Assembly (NCBI GenBank): GCA_019636625.1
Contig: JAHBXE010000006.1
Coordinates: 1 to 64,000 of the forward strand
Length of the DNA stretch: 64,000 nt
Source: Phycisphaeraceae bacterium
GTDB taxonomy: Bacteria > Planctomycetota > Phycisphaerae > Phycisphaerales > UBA1924
Reading direction: 5' to 3'
Below are positions 24,834 through 34,249 of this stretch, piece by piece. Numbering within the stretch: the stretch's first letter is position 1; the number at the start of each line of letters is the position of its first letter. The position numbers were made by a program, and so were the translations under genes. Below the pieces are notes generated by a model, which saw only the letters and a list, made by a program, of their open reading frames with translations, was not told the DNA's origin and ran no database searches.

Positions 24834-25640
24834 TCATGCCCGTTCGATGATCGACTCGAGGTACGAACCCACGATCGCCGCCGGCCCGTTCCCGCGGTTG
24901 CGGTCGTACTTCCGTGCCAGCTCGGTCCACTCCCCGGTCAGCTCTTTCTGCTGCGAGTCGGAGAGCGCGGCGTACGTCTTCACCGTCGGGCCGAAGTACG
25001 TCCGAAAGGTGGTAATCATCTCGTCGATGGATCGGAACCGGAACACGGCTTCGCGAACCTCGCTGCGTATCGAACCGATGGCCTGACCGAAGATTTCGCG
25101 GACGTGCCGCTCCACGCCCCACTGAATGGGCGGCGTCACGCCCGGTGGAGGCGGAAGGTACCTCGCGAAGAGCTTGAACATCTCGCCCGTGTAACCCTCG
25201 GGACACCAGCTCGCCAGGGCAATGCGCCCGCCGCGCCGGCACACGCGTGCCAGTTCTCCCGCCGCGGCGACGTGGTTCGGGGCAAACATGGACCCGAACA
25301 CGGTGGTGACGGCATCGAACGAACCATCGGCGAAGGGAAGCGACTCGGCATCCGCTTCGACCGTGGTGATGTCAACCTGCTCGGCGCGAGCCCTCAAGCG
25401 AGCACGTTCGAGGAGCGCCGGCACATAGTCCGCTCCCGTGACGATGCACCCGCGTCGTGCCGCGGCGAGGGCGGCGTTGCCGCTGCCCGTGGCGACATCC
25501 AGGACGGTCCACCCGGCCTGAAGGTCCGCGTTTTCGCACAGGCATTCCGAGACGAACACAACTCTCGAAGCGATGATCGAGAAATCGCCCGTGGCCCAGG
25601 TGGCCTGCTGCTTCTGCTTGATGGCGGCAAAGTCCGGCAT
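24834..25640 (-). CDS. Class I SAM-dependent methyltransferase
   Basis: 268 aa. Rossmann methyltransferase motifs: VLDVATGSGNAALAAARRG (motif I), VTGADYVPALLERA, ADAESLPFADGSFDAVTTVF and the post-motif RRGGRIALASWCPEGYTGEM. This is the UbiE/Methyltransf_11 type. The substrate is not known. The ATG with AAGGGAG upstream was chosen. It is followed by the B12/MeaB fusion after 83 nt, so the two may or may not be cotranscribed. Confidence 0.87.
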   Translation of the reverse strand: MPDFAAIKQKQQATWATGDFSIIASRVVFVSECLCENADLQAGWTVLDVATGSGNAALAAARRGCIVTGADYVPALLERARLRARAEQVDITTVEADAESLPFADGSFDAVTTVFGSMFAPNHVAAAGELARVCRRGGRIALASWCPEGYTGEMFKLFARYLPPPPGVTPPIQWGVERHVREIFGQAIGSIRSEVREAVFRFRSIDEMITTFRTYFGPTVKTYAALSDSQQKELTGEWTELARKYDRNRGNGPAAIVGSYLESIIERA

Positions 25641-25749
25641 GGCTGCTCCCTTTCGCAAAGACCAACGTCTGCTGCTTGGTCCTCTCCCTCAGGCGCGGTT
25701 TGGAGCGAGTGAGTGCCAAAGTTCTTTGCTGAAATCGGGTCGGCGCCCT

Positions 25750-25781
25750 GAAAAAGACAAACCGGGGCAAAAGGCCCCGGT
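25750..25781 (-). terminator. Terminator of rpmA
   Basis: On the minus strand an 8-bp stem (ACCGGGGC / GCCCCGGT, 5-nt loop) is followed by TTGTCTTTTT. It lies 46 nt after the rpmA stop. Confidence 0.75.
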
Positions 25782-25826
25782 ACGGTGGTCGAGATGATTT
25801 GGGGAAGTCCCTGGGCGTGGAAGCGA

Positions 25827-26105
25827 TCAGTTCGCCGACAGGTAGGCCGGGCGAGGAGTCTTGGGATCGCTGGGAACAACATGAACCTTCCGGCCGCGGT
25901 ACAGCACCGTGCCCTCCGTCACGGAGAACAAGGTGTCATCCTTGCCGCGCCGGACCATGAAGCCGGGCTGGAACGGCGTTCCGACCTGGCGCACGATGAT
26001 GGAGCCGGCCTTGGCGGTTTCGCCGCCGTAGAGCTTGATTCCGCGGTACTGCGGGTTGGAGTCGCGGCCGTTCTTGGTGGAGCCTTGGCCCTTCTTGTGT
26101 GCCAT
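25827..26105 (-). CDS. rpmA: 50S ribosomal protein bL27
   Basis: 92 aa, usual size. N terminus [17 protein letters not shown] and the '[22 protein letters not shown]' core of bL27. Its N-terminal tail reaches the peptidyl transferase centre. The normal partner rplU (bL21) is not next to it; the gene upstream encodes a secreted protein instead. No cleavable N-terminal extension of the Firmicutes type is present. Confidence 0.97.
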   Translation of the reverse strand: MAHKKGQGSTKNGRDSNPQYRGIKLYGGETAKAGSIIVRQVGTPFQPGFMVRRGKDDTLFSVTEGTVLYRGRKVHVVPSDPKTPRPAYLSAN

Positions 26106-26195
26106 AGCAAAAGTCCTGCTGGAATGGGGCGAGAAAGACCGGCAAAGCCGGGCGAGGAGGGTAGGCGAGGAAAGGCCGGAGGGCCAGTCGAGGCG

Positions 26196-26840
26196 TTACC
26201 GCATGATCCAGCGGGATTCCACGGGAAGGAACGCCTCGCCGGTGCCCGGCTTGAGCTGGCCGGGCAGGCTGTAGCGCATCATCCACGTCTTCCGCAGGAG
26301 CTTCTTCTCCGACTTGCCAGAGGCGCTGGGAACCTCCACGACCGCGGTCTCGCCGCTGAAGCCCGCGGCGAAGATGGAAATCTGGGCATTGAACTGCTGG
26401 GGCATCGGCCAGACAACAACGCCGGTCTTGGCGTTCTCCGGGCCGCGAAGGAGATTGCCGACGATGGAAATCTGGTCCTCGATCATGGGATCGGCCAGCC
26501 GGGTGATGATCTCCCTGGTCACCTCGACGGGCACATCCCGCCCGGAGCGAACAAGGTCGCCCTCGTCTGTCGCGAGCTCGAAGGCCGGGGCAAAAAGCTG
26601 GTCCTGCGGCGAGTTATTCGTCACCCGGTAGGTCATGAAGAAGTACGACCGGCCGCCGACCACAGCCATCATCAGCGGGGAAGTGGATATCTCCAGCTGC
26701 CAGCGCTTCGGAATCGGGGAAGGCTCGGGGGCCGCGTGGGCCGCGGGGACCAAGGCCAGTCCTCCGGCAACCAGCGCGCCCACCATGGCGATCGCGACGA
26801 CAACCTTGCAGGCCGCGGCCCGCAGCATACGTGAAACCAT
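26196..26840 (-). CDS. Secreted protein of unknown function
   Basis: 214 aa. A signal peptide ([19 protein letters not shown] ... AHAA, cleaved near residue 37) is followed by a beta-rich domain with no family I recognise ([20 protein letters not shown] looks like an immunoglobulin-like or DUF4352-type strand pattern). The ATG follows GGGAGG. It lies 90 nt before rpmA. Confidence 0.65.
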   Translation of the reverse strand: MVSRMLRAAACKVVVAIAMVGALVAGGLALVPAAHAAPEPSPIPKRWQLEISTSPLMMAVVGGRSYFFMTYRVTNNSPQDQLFAPAFELATDEGDLVRSGRDVPVEVTREIITRLADPMIEDQISIVGNLLRGPENAKTGVVVWPMPQQFNAQISIFAAGFSGETAVVEVPSASGKSEKKLLRKTWMMRYSLPGQLKPGTGEAFLPVESRWIMR

Positions 26841-26863
26841 TCGGAGCCTCCCGGAAGGGAACC

Positions 26864-26874
26864 AGTCTAGTCTA
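26864..26874 (-). promoter_or_regulatory. Overlapping -10 boxes for the secreted-protein gene
   Basis: TAGACTAGACT on the minus strand gives two overlapping TAGACT hexamers, 23-33 nt before the ATG, with a GGGAGG ribosome site between. Confidence 0.4.
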
Positions 26875-26957
26875 CAGGCTGGGGAGCCAGCGTCAATCCG
26901 GCCGTCCATGGCTCATAATTCCTGCGATCCTCCGTCGATTGTCTGAAAGCAGACACC

Positions 26958-28043
26958 GTGCCCGACCCATCCGCTGAGATCCCGTCCGCCGCCCCGCCCG
27001 GGTTTGTTCCCATCCGCGTGCCGGAATCTCTCGCCGTTCTTGGCGCCGCCAGGCTCTTGGGCGCTGGGACACGCTCCGGGGCGGCCAAACGGATGATGAG
27101 TGCCGCCGCGGTGCACGGGATCGACCTTTCGATGATGTGGGGAACCGTGGACCGGGCACCGGATGGTCGGCCGCGGCGGGTGCGGGAGGTCTGTCTGGCG
27201 GTCCCGGGTTCGGGCAAGACGGTCGTGCTCTTGGTGGGCGAACCGGGCGAAGGAGATGGGGGAGAGGGGGGGCAGGGAGGGGAAAGGCGGGACCGTGGGC
27301 ACCGCGAGAGGGTCCAGTGTGTTCAAGCGGCCTGCCGACACCTGGAGGGCGCGGGTGAGTGGGTGCTGGCCCAAACGCTTCCGGAACCTTCGCAGCGGTG
27401 GGCGGTTTCGACGTTTGAAGAGGCGGGGTTCCGACGGGTTGGCGAGTTGGCCACGATGCGTCGGGGAGTTGAGCCGGTGACGCCGCCGCGGGAGTCGGAC
27501 TGGCCCGAGGGAGTCGTTGTTCGAACGGTGCGGGGTTGGAACGGCCGACCGATGCCGGATGAGTCGGCCCTTCTCGTCCAGGCCTTGGACCGCAGCTACA
27601 TCGACACGCTGGACTGTCCGGAGCTGTGCGGGCTGCGCGCCACGCCGGACGTCCTCGAGTCGCACCGGAGCACGGGAGAGTGGGATGCCCGGCTGTGGTG
27701 GCTTGTGTTCTGGCGCGGCGAGCCTCACGGGTGCATGCTGTTCAACCGGTTGCCGGAGCAAGGCTCGGCGGAGTTGGTGTACCTCGGGCTTTCGCCGGAG
27801 CTGCGCGGGCGAGGACTCGGGAAGATGTTGCTGCCGCTGGGGTTGAGCGCCGCCGTGCGGACGGCATCCACGCACATCGCGTGCGCGGTCGATGTCCGCA
27901 ACGATCCCGCGCGGAAGCTCTACGGGCGCTTCGGGTTCCGCGAGTCCGGTCGGCGTTTGGCCATGGTGCGGCCGCTGCAGCCGCCGGCCCAAGGAGTTGT
28001 CCACAACGCGGGATCGACGCCTCCACCGCCGCAATCCCCTTGA
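26958..28043 (+). CDS. GNAT-family N-acetyltransferase-like protein
   Basis: 361 aa from a GTG. The C-terminal half (about 170-345) is a GNAT fold: VYLGLSPELRGRGLGKMLLPLGL is the acetyl-CoA loop and VDVRNDPARKLYGRFGFRESG is the last motif. The N-terminal half has a Gly/Glu/Arg low-complexity tract (about 94-118) and no clear domain; it may be a second, degenerate GNAT. The substrate is unknown. It is the first plus-strand gene at the strand switch and its last codons contain a DnaA-box-like site; dnaA follows. Confidence 0.72.
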   Translation: MPDPSAEIPSAAPPGFVPIRVPESLAVLGAARLLGAGTRSGAAKRMMSAAAVHGIDLSMMWGTVDRAPDGRPRRVREVCLAVPGSGKTVVLLVGEPGEGDGGEGGQGGERRDRGHRERVQCVQAACRHLEGAGEWVLAQTLPEPSQRWAVSTFEEAGFRRVGELATMRRGVEPVTPPRESDWPEGVVVRTVRGWNGRPMPDESALLVQALDRSYIDTLDCPELCGLRATPDVLESHRSTGEWDARLWWLVFWRGEPHGCMLFNRLPEQGSAELVYLGLSPELRGRGLGKMLLPLGLSAAVRTASTHIACAVDVRNDPARKLYGRFGFRESGRRLAMVRPLQPPAQGVVHNAGSTPPPPQSP

Positions 28044-28126
28044 AACCGGGGGAGTTGCGCAAGGGCGGTGAGTTTTCCACGAGTTGTTCCGAAGCGCCGG
28101 CGACAGATGTGCACAATGTTTTTTTA
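27997..28126. promoter_or_regulatory. Cluster of DnaA-box-like sites; possible origin region
   Basis: TTGTCCACA at 27997-28005, TTTTCCACG at 28073-28081 and, on the other strand, TTGTGCACA at 28108-28116, followed by a T7 run at 28119-28125. They differ from TTATCCACA by one to two bases. The cluster lies between the GNAT gene and dnaA, at the place where gene orientation switches. Confidence 0.5.
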
Positions 28127-28428
28127 GGTTGCGCAAATGCCGGGGAACGCAGCAGGTTTCATGGTGGCGGCGCGATGTGGATACCGCGCGGAACTTGCGG
28201 GTGATTGGAGTGCCGAATACTCTTGGCCCCTCCCGATCACGGAAGCGATCGGGCGAACTCGGTTTCTTTTCCGCCGCAAAGCGGCGCTCGCAGACAACGT
28301 GAGGCGGCCCCGATGGTGGGGCTTCATGCAGGGTGTCGGTGCGCGCGGGCCGGGTAGGAGGCGAACGGATTCTTCGGTTGGTCTTCCGGGCGACATGCTC
28401 GCCCGGGCATTGCCGTATGGGAGCGCCA
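28044..28428. other. Intergenic region upstream of dnaA
   Basis: About 385 bases without a credible gene. It holds part of the DnaA-box-like cluster, the T-rich stretch near 28119, and presumably the dnaA promoter. I see no long AT-rich unwinding element beyond the short T run. Confidence 0.5.
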
Positions 28429-29982
28429 ATGCAGGGACACGGACGCGAGGACCGGGCAACTTCAGAATCAAACGGACACCCGGGAGGAGAGGCGGGCCGC
28501 AAGATTCTCGAGCGGGTATCACGGCAGGTCGGACCGGACGCGTACCGCCGTTACTTCGAGCATCAGACGTTGGTGCGCTGCGCGGGCTCGCGAGTCGAGA
28601 TCACCGTGCCGACGGGCTTTGTCGCGGACCTGATCGCGAAACGGTACGGGGAATCGCTCAAGTCGGCGGCGAGAGAAGAACTCGGCCAACCGGGCGTCGA
28701 GGTCGCCTTCCGGATCGACCGTGGACCGTTCGTGGACTCGCAGCGGATTCCCGGGCGCGATGAGCGCGGGGCCAGGCCCGCCCCATCCCTTCCACCGGGC
28801 ACATTGGCTCGCCGCCTGACACCCCCCACGCCCGTATCACCGGCCACGGACCGCTACCGGCTGGAAGACTTTGAAGTGGGTGAGTCCAATCAGTTGGCGC
28901 ACGCCGCGGCGATGACGCTGCTGTCGGCGGAGTGTCCGAAGTCGGCGCGGATGCTGTTCATCCACGGGCCGTGCGGCGTGGGCAAGACGCACCTGCTCAA
29001 CGCGGTCGCGGGCGCGGCGCGGCACCGGGGCGAAACGGTGGTGAACCTCACGGCGGAAACGTTCACGAACGAGTACATCTCCGCGGTGCAGGCGGACAAG
29101 CTGTCCTCGTTCCGGGAGCGGTACCGCGGCGTCTCGATGCTGTGCATCGACGATGTGCAGTTCCTGCAGAACAAGAAGGCCACGCAGATCGAGCTGCTTC
29201 ACACGTTTGATGCGATCGATCTGTCCGGGGCGAAGGTGATGCTCGCCTCCGACGAGCACCCGCGCCGGGTGGAGAAACTCAGCCAGGCGCTCGTGTCGCG
29301 GTTCTTGGCGGGGATGGTCGTGCGGATCGACCCGCCGGAGCCGGCCCTGCGCGCCAGGATCGTGTCCCGCCTGGCGGCCAAGCGGGGGCTGAGGATCGAC
29401 CAGGCCGGGGCATCGCTGATCGCCGCCCGGTGCGGCGGCGCGGCACCGACGGCGCGGGATGTCGAGGGTGTGCTCACGCGGATCGAGGCGCTGCGCGGCC
29501 TGCCGAACCGGGGCGGGGGCGATGGGGCCGTGGGGCTTGTGCTCATCCGCAAGGCGCTGGGCCTTGGCGAGCAGGAACCGCCGGTGGACGCCAAGCCGGT
29601 CCGCCCCGTGCGGATGACGCTGATCATCGAGGAAGTGTGCCGCACGCTGCGGGTAGAGCCCTCGGAACTGTTCGGCAAGGGCCGGCACAAGCGCGTGGTG
29701 CTGGCGCGGTCGATGTGCGCCCTGCTGGGGCGGTGGCTGACGACGATGAGTTACCCGGAGATGGCCCGGGCGATGGGCCGGCCCAACCACTCGACGATCG
29801 TTACGGCGGTGCAACGCCTCCAAGCACAGATCGCGGCGGGCGAAATGACCGGCCCGTACCTGGGTACAGACCTGGACGGAGCCGGGGGCGGCGGGCTGGC
29901 CGCGGAACTGGCGGGGTTGTCCCTCCAAGCGCTGTCGCAACAGTTGCGGGATGATGTGCTCCGGGCGACGCCGGGGGTGTAG
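28429..29982 (+). CDS. dnaA: Chromosomal replication initiator DnaA
   Basis: 517 aa. Domain I (about 15-90, RKILERVSRQVGPDAYRRYF), a Pro/Arg-rich domain II, the AAA+ domain III with Walker A HGPCGVGKTHLLNAV, Walker B MLCIDDVQFLQNKK and 'LSQALVSRFLAGMVV', and the DNA-binding domain IV with KRVVLARSMCALL and the signature MGRPNHSTIVTAVQRL. A C-terminal extension of about 55 residues follows domain IV, which is uncommon. The ATG at 28429 has GGGAG upstream; an ATG 12 bases earlier is possible. It starts replication at oriC by binding DnaA boxes. Confidence 0.93.
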   Translation: MQGHGREDRATSESNGHPGGEAGRKILERVSRQVGPDAYRRYFEHQTLVRCAGSRVEITVPTGFVADLIAKRYGESLKSAAREELGQPGVEVAFRIDRGPFVDSQRIPGRDERGARPAPSLPPGTLARRLTPPTPVSPATDRYRLEDFEVGESNQLAHAAAMTLLSAECPKSARMLFIHGPCGVGKTHLLNAVAGAARHRGETVVNLTAETFTNEYISAVQADKLSSFRERYRGVSMLCIDDVQFLQNKKATQIELLHTFDAIDLSGAKVMLASDEHPRRVEKLSQALVSRFLAGMVVRIDPPEPALRARIVSRLAAKRGLRIDQAGASLIAARCGGAAPTARDVEGVLTRIEALRGLPNRGGGDGAVGLVLIRKALGLGEQEPPVDAKPVRPVRMTLIIEEVCRTLRVEPSELFGKGRHKRVVLARSMCALLGRWLTTMSYPEMARAMGRPNHSTIVTAVQRLQAQIAAGEMTGPYLGTDLDGAGGGGLAAELAGLSLQALSQQLRDDVLRATPGV

Positions 29983-30247
29983 GGCGAGGACCAGGCCGGG
30001 TTGGTGGCACGGGTCTCGGGCGGCGCAGGAAATGGGCGGAGGGAAGCCCCCACGCCACCTCTTCCCCCTCGCAGAAGGTCCGAAATCAGCCCGTTTCACT
30101 CAACCTCGTGGATTCCGGCACGTTTTTGCAGTTTTCTTGTTGCCGGGCGGAAACCCCCAAGTAGACTGGGTGGTATACCCCTGTTGGAGCCGCGTTCGTT
30201 CTCCGGCGGCTCCGAACGCTTGGGGGTCGGGAGAAAGCGGGCGGTGT

Positions 30248-31043
30248 ATGAAGCGAAGACTTGTTGTCATGGCCGTGGCCGCATGGATGTGTGCGGGGGT
30301 GGGCGTATTTCAGAGGGTGATGGGGCAACCGCAGCCACTTGCAAACCCCCGATGTGAAGCGCTTTCCCACTGCGCCGGTTGAGGGCTATGACGATGACGC
30401 CGCGGCCGTCGGGCTTTGGGAAGAACACGGAGATGGTGTCACGCCGAACTCCAACCGCTTGCTCCCCAAGAGGGTTTTTGTGGCGGGTACAGTGCGAAGC
30501 ACGCGGGGCAACTACATTGCCGTGAGCCGGTACGACGGCAAGACGGGCGTCGCGACCATGGTGTATCGGGTCTTCCGCGAGCTCAACACGCCACTGCCAC
30601 CTCAGAATGCGGTCGATCTACGGCATTGGGCCAAAGGAGCGCTCTGGAATCGTGACCAAGGGCTCTTTGATGATCGGGCGGTGGCAGCGCGGACGATTCG
30701 AGCCGTGGATGATTTCATGCCGACGGGAACATCGTTCTTGATCTACGTTGCAGCCAAGACGAAGAGCGCCACGGGATTCGGGTACGCCACTCTCAAGTAC
30801 GATGGCGCGGCTCAAGGCAACCCGGACTTCTACAAGCCCTTGTCTTGGCTGCCGAACTCACTTCCGATCTACTTCGGCCCGGGACCCGGTAACCATGAAC
30901 CGGCTGGACTCGCGGTCGAGTACAGCCCAGGTGTCCCCAATGTCACAGCCGCGCGACGTATTTGGACGACGGGAACTTCGCTTGGAGGTTTGAGCGGAAC
31001 CGACTGGGCGACACAGTTCATTAACGAAACCATGCCTGAATGA
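30248..31043 (+). pseudogene. Secreted protein gene with an apparent frameshift
   Basis: A signal peptide (MKRRLVVMAVAAWMCAGVGV ... VMGQ) begins at 30248 in one frame. The rest of the protein (TPDVKRFPTAPVEGYDDDAA ... NETMPE, about 230 aa) lies in the +1 frame from about 30340 to 31043. The two meet at a CCCCC run (30346-30350). One extra C there would explain it. Joined, the product would be about 265 aa, secreted, with no family I recognise and no dockerin tail. It is either a recent pseudogene, a sequencing error or a slippery-site shift. Confidence 0.6.
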
Positions 31044-31052
31044 AGTGCGCTG

Positions 31053-31075
31053 GACCCTCGGAAAAGCCGAGGGTC
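31053..31075 (+). promoter_or_regulatory. Hairpin just before a dockerin-protein start codon
   Basis: A perfect 9-bp stem (GACCCTCGG / CCGAGGGTC, loop AAAAG) lies between the frameshifted gene and the next ATG at 31083. The only ribosome-site-like bases (GAGGG) are inside its right arm, so it may be a weak terminator or a translation-controlling structure. Confidence 0.45.
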
Positions 31076-31082
31076 GGCGATT

Positions 31083-32417
31083 ATGATGCACGTACACCTG
31101 AGCCAACTCGTGCGGCGAACATTCGCGGTTGTGTTCGGACTGGCGACGACGACCGTTGCCCAGCCTTGTGACCGCTTCTTTCTTGCGCCAGATCCATTCG
31201 CTCGTTTTGAGATCGGCAATCCGGAAGTCGTGTTCGACGATGGCTCTGGACCGGCTGTATACGCAGGCGCGTACCTGTTCGATGGCCCGTTCAATCAGCG
31301 CGCCCGCTTGGTTCGTTGGAAGGGGCATGGGTGGGAGTTTCTCACGTCCGGCTTGCCCGACCTCCAGGCCACAGGCAGCCTCATGGTGCTGCCGATCGAC
31401 GGCACGATGCGAGTATGCGCTTTGGTAAGGTACCCGAGTCCTCTCTCGCTCACGGACTTCGTCTACTGGGATGGGCAAAGGTGGTCACCCACGCCCGCCG
31501 GGCTCATGACTCTGGATCCCGTAAACGTGCCCATTTGTTACTTCGACGATGGAAGCGGCCCCGTGATCTACGGATCGGGGGACGGCGGGTTCAAGAAGTG
31601 GGATGGATCGCAATGGCAAATCATCGGCCTTGCGCTGGGCTTAAACAACTACATCATGGAGGTCTTCGACCTGGGCGATGGGCCGTCGCTGTACGTCATC
31701 GGCATGTTCGACGGGATCGAGGGCGTGCCCAACACCCGCGGCATCGCGCGTTGGGATGGCCAGCGGTGGCACTCGTTGGGAACGGGGATTACCGGAACGC
31801 AACTGACCGCGGCCGTCTTCGACAGCGGCCAGGGCAAGGAGCTTTGGGTTGTCGGCGGCCTCAGTTCGGCCGGCGGCGTCCCGGCGCAGGTAGCTAAATG
31901 GAATGGCCACCAATGGACCGTTGTGCCGTTCCCGAGTAACGCTGTGATCACGCAAGCGGTTGAGTTTGATGACGGCCATGGACCTGCCTTGTTCTGCATG
32001 GGACCGATCCCCAGCATCAACGGGCAACCAGCACGCGGGTTCATCAAGTTCGACGGTCAACAGTGGCATGTTCTTCCAGGCTTTGCACCTCCAGCCGCCA
32101 CGGCCCGCATGTTGCCATTCAACCAAGACCCCCGAGGCCCGTCTCTCTTTGTTTATGGGGGCGGGTCAGTACCCAGGGGACCGGGGCAGTTCGTCGGCTG
32201 CCTCGGTGGTCGCGCCTGCTACGCCGATTGCGACAACACCGCAGGCTCGCACCGCCTGACCGCCAACGACTTCCAGTGCTTCCTGAATCGATTTGTCGCA
32301 CGCCTCGGACCGACCCTCACCGGGCGAGACCCCTACGCCGACTGCAACCAGGACCGCCTCTTCAACGCGGCCGACTTCCAGTGTTTCCTCGCCAAGTTCG
32401 TCGCCGGGTGCCCGTAG
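31083..32417 (+). CDS. Secreted beta-propeller-like protein with GC-type dockerin tail
   Basis: 444 aa. A signal peptide (about 1-26, ending TVAQ) precedes repeats of about 45-55 residues built around 'KWDGSQWQ', 'RWDGQRWHSLG', 'KWNGHQWTVV', 'KFDGQQWHVLP', with 'FDDG.GP.LY' between them, as in propeller-like secreted planctomycete proteins. The tail has two dockerin-like segments, CYADCDN...LTANDFQCFLNRF and DPYADCNQ...NAADFQCFLAKF, ending AGCP. Such tails are thought to anchor or sort proteins; the receptor is unknown. Confidence 0.82.
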   Translation: MMHVHLSQLVRRTFAVVFGLATTTVAQPCDRFFLAPDPFARFEIGNPEVVFDDGSGPAVYAGAYLFDGPFNQRARLVRWKGHGWEFLTSGLPDLQATGSLMVLPIDGTMRVCALVRYPSPLSLTDFVYWDGQRWSPTPAGLMTLDPVNVPICYFDDGSGPVIYGSGDGGFKKWDGSQWQIIGLALGLNNYIMEVFDLGDGPSLYVIGMFDGIEGVPNTRGIARWDGQRWHSLGTGITGTQLTAAVFDSGQGKELWVVGGLSSAGGVPAQVAKWNGHQWTVVPFPSNAVITQAVEFDDGHGPALFCMGPIPSINGQPARGFIKFDGQQWHVLPGFAPPAATARMLPFNQDPRGPSLFVYGGGSVPRGPGQFVGCLGGRACYADCDNTAGSHRLTANDFQCFLNRFVARLGPTLTGRDPYADCNQDRLFNAADFQCFLAKFVAGCP

Positions 32418-32446
32418 TGCACGCGGCCGATGTCTTCCGCAGACCC

Positions 32447-33820
32447 ATGACTCCCGCCGTCCAGCCATCTCGAAGACTCCTGCACCCCTCCTCGCTCTGT
32501 GCGGCGGCGGCTCTGGCCTTCACCTGTGAGGCGGCGGCCCAATCGTGCGCCCCGTTCTGGGTCAAACCCGATCCGTTTGACGTGAGAGGATTCAGCCTCA
32601 CTTATGCAGTCTCAGGACCCTCGCGAACGGTAGTTGATTCTGGACCCGATGCGGGCCTGTATGTGCATGGCACAGACCACACGCGCCCCTGGCACGAACG
32701 AGGGTTCGTCGCCCGATGGAGAGGGCACGGATGGGAGGCACTCACCAAGGGGATCCGCCACGTCGAGAGTTTCGCCTACATTGTCGTATTGGACAATGGC
32801 GGAGGTCCCAAGCCATATGCCGCAGGACGGTACTTCAATCCACTGACCGGATTCACGTACAAGGGCTGGCAATGGGACCATGATCACTGGTCCGAGACCC
32901 CGGCCGGCCTCATCGTGCAGTTGGGGCCAGGAAAGGCAAGGCCCTACCTCTCCTTCGATGACGGGACCGGCATGGCGATCTACGGCTCGGGTGCCGGAGG
33001 GATCGCCAAGTGGGATGGAACGGCCTGGCAGGTCCTGGGCGGTCCGCTGGCCAATGTGACCCGGGCCGCCATCGTGCCCGCTGACCTTGGAAGCGGGACC
33101 CGGCTGGTTCTCGTGGGGAACTTCACCGCCATCGGCTCGGTTCCCCTTCCGCAGGGGGCCGTCGTCTGGGACGGCCAGCGCTGGTCCCCGCTCGGGCAGA
33201 CCTTCCTCGTCGGCGACATCCGCGGGCTGGACGTCTTCGACAGCGGCTCGGGTCCGCACCTCTTCGTGGGCGGGCTCTTCACACTCGACGGCGTCAACGT
33301 CCACCTGATCCGGTACGATGGGCACGCCTGGTCCGCCGTGCCCAACGCTCCGGCGGGCATCCGCAACATCAAGGCTTTCAACGATGGATCCGGCATCCCC
33401 GGCCTGTTCATCACCGGCGACTTCGCCAGCGCTGGCGGTGTGCCCGCCGCGCGGATCGTCAAGTTCGATGGGACCCACTGGTACCCCCTCGGCGCCGGCT
33501 CGGGGTACTACAGCGAGGGGATGCAGGTCTACCGCGATGTCCGCGGCCCCTCGCTGTTCGTGTCCATGGGCGGCGGCAACAGTTCGCCCGTCGGAGGCGG
33601 GATCGTCGGCGCGGGCATCGCCCAGTGGGTCGGCTGCCCCAACTGCTACGCCAACTGCGACAACAGCACCGCCCAGCCCCTGCTCACCGCCAACGACTTC
33701 ATCTGCTTCCTCAACCGCTACATCGTCCGCGACCCCTACGCCAACTGCACCGTCGACGAGGTCATCAACATCGCCGACTTCCAGTGTTTCCTCGCCAAGT
33801 TCGCTTACGGATGCCCGTAG
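32447..33820 (+). CDS. Secreted beta-propeller-like protein with GC-type dockerin tail (paralogue)
   Basis: 457 aa. It is a paralogue of the gene before it: signal peptide (ending EAAAQ near residue 32), then the same repeats (KWDGTAWQVLG, VWDGQRWSPLG, RYDGHAWSAVP, KFDGTHWYPLG). The tail is CYANCDN...LTANDFICFLNRY and DPYANCTV...NIADFQCFLAKF, ending GCP. The ATG at 32447 gives a normal signal peptide; a GTG ten codons earlier is in frame. A tandem duplication is likely. Confidence 0.82.
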   Translation: MTPAVQPSRRLLHPSSLCAAAALAFTCEAAAQSCAPFWVKPDPFDVRGFSLTYAVSGPSRTVVDSGPDAGLYVHGTDHTRPWHERGFVARWRGHGWEALTKGIRHVESFAYIVVLDNGGGPKPYAAGRYFNPLTGFTYKGWQWDHDHWSETPAGLIVQLGPGKARPYLSFDDGTGMAIYGSGAGGIAKWDGTAWQVLGGPLANVTRAAIVPADLGSGTRLVLVGNFTAIGSVPLPQGAVVWDGQRWSPLGQTFLVGDIRGLDVFDSGSGPHLFVGGLFTLDGVNVHLIRYDGHAWSAVPNAPAGIRNIKAFNDGSGIPGLFITGDFASAGGVPAARIVKFDGTHWYPLGAGSGYYSEGMQVYRDVRGPSLFVSMGGGNSSPVGGGIVGAGIAQWVGCPNCYANCDNSTAQPLLTANDFICFLNRYIVRDPYANCTVDEVINIADFQCFLAKFAYGCP

Positions 33821-34249
33821 GCTGTTCTACGCTGGGCCCTTCGGGCTCACCGTTCAGAAAGACACCCGCGTCGGATCATGCTCGGTCGCCCCGGGCGACG
33901 TGAACGCGGATATCGATTCGATCTCGCTGCTTCTCACTTCCGAACTTGCCGCGGCCGGACGCGCATGTTGGCCCTCCCCCGGGTCTGAGTATGGAATGGG
34001 GAGCGGCCCCGCGCCACCCGAATCGCCTTGGTGTGCGCGACCAAATGGCCTTGACTTCACGCAGCGCAAATGTCAAACTGGATCTTCGTATCTGTTATTG
34101 ACGAGCCATTGGAGGACTGCACGAACCGCACGTTCTTCGGGCGGTATGCCCCAGATGAATCGAGCCCACGCCCGATGGGCGGGTGCTGGCAAATAGCGGT
34201 CATGGCAGAGTGGCCGCGGTTCGTTGAGCCAACCTCGAAGGGACCGATC
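33821..34249. other. Intergenic region between dockerin-protein genes
   Basis: About 430 bases with no supported gene; open frames here lack family resemblance or a start signal. Slightly lower GC than its surroundings. I see no clear terminator or promoter other than AAGGGA before the next ATG. Confidence 0.4.

Noticed and set aside
26106-26195. rplU next to rpmA
   Set aside because: The stretch is too short and has no bL21 sequence; the next gene encodes a secreted protein.
28333-28428. Earlier starts for dnaA
   Set aside because: The extra residues have no family resemblance, and the ATG at 28429 has a good ribosome site.
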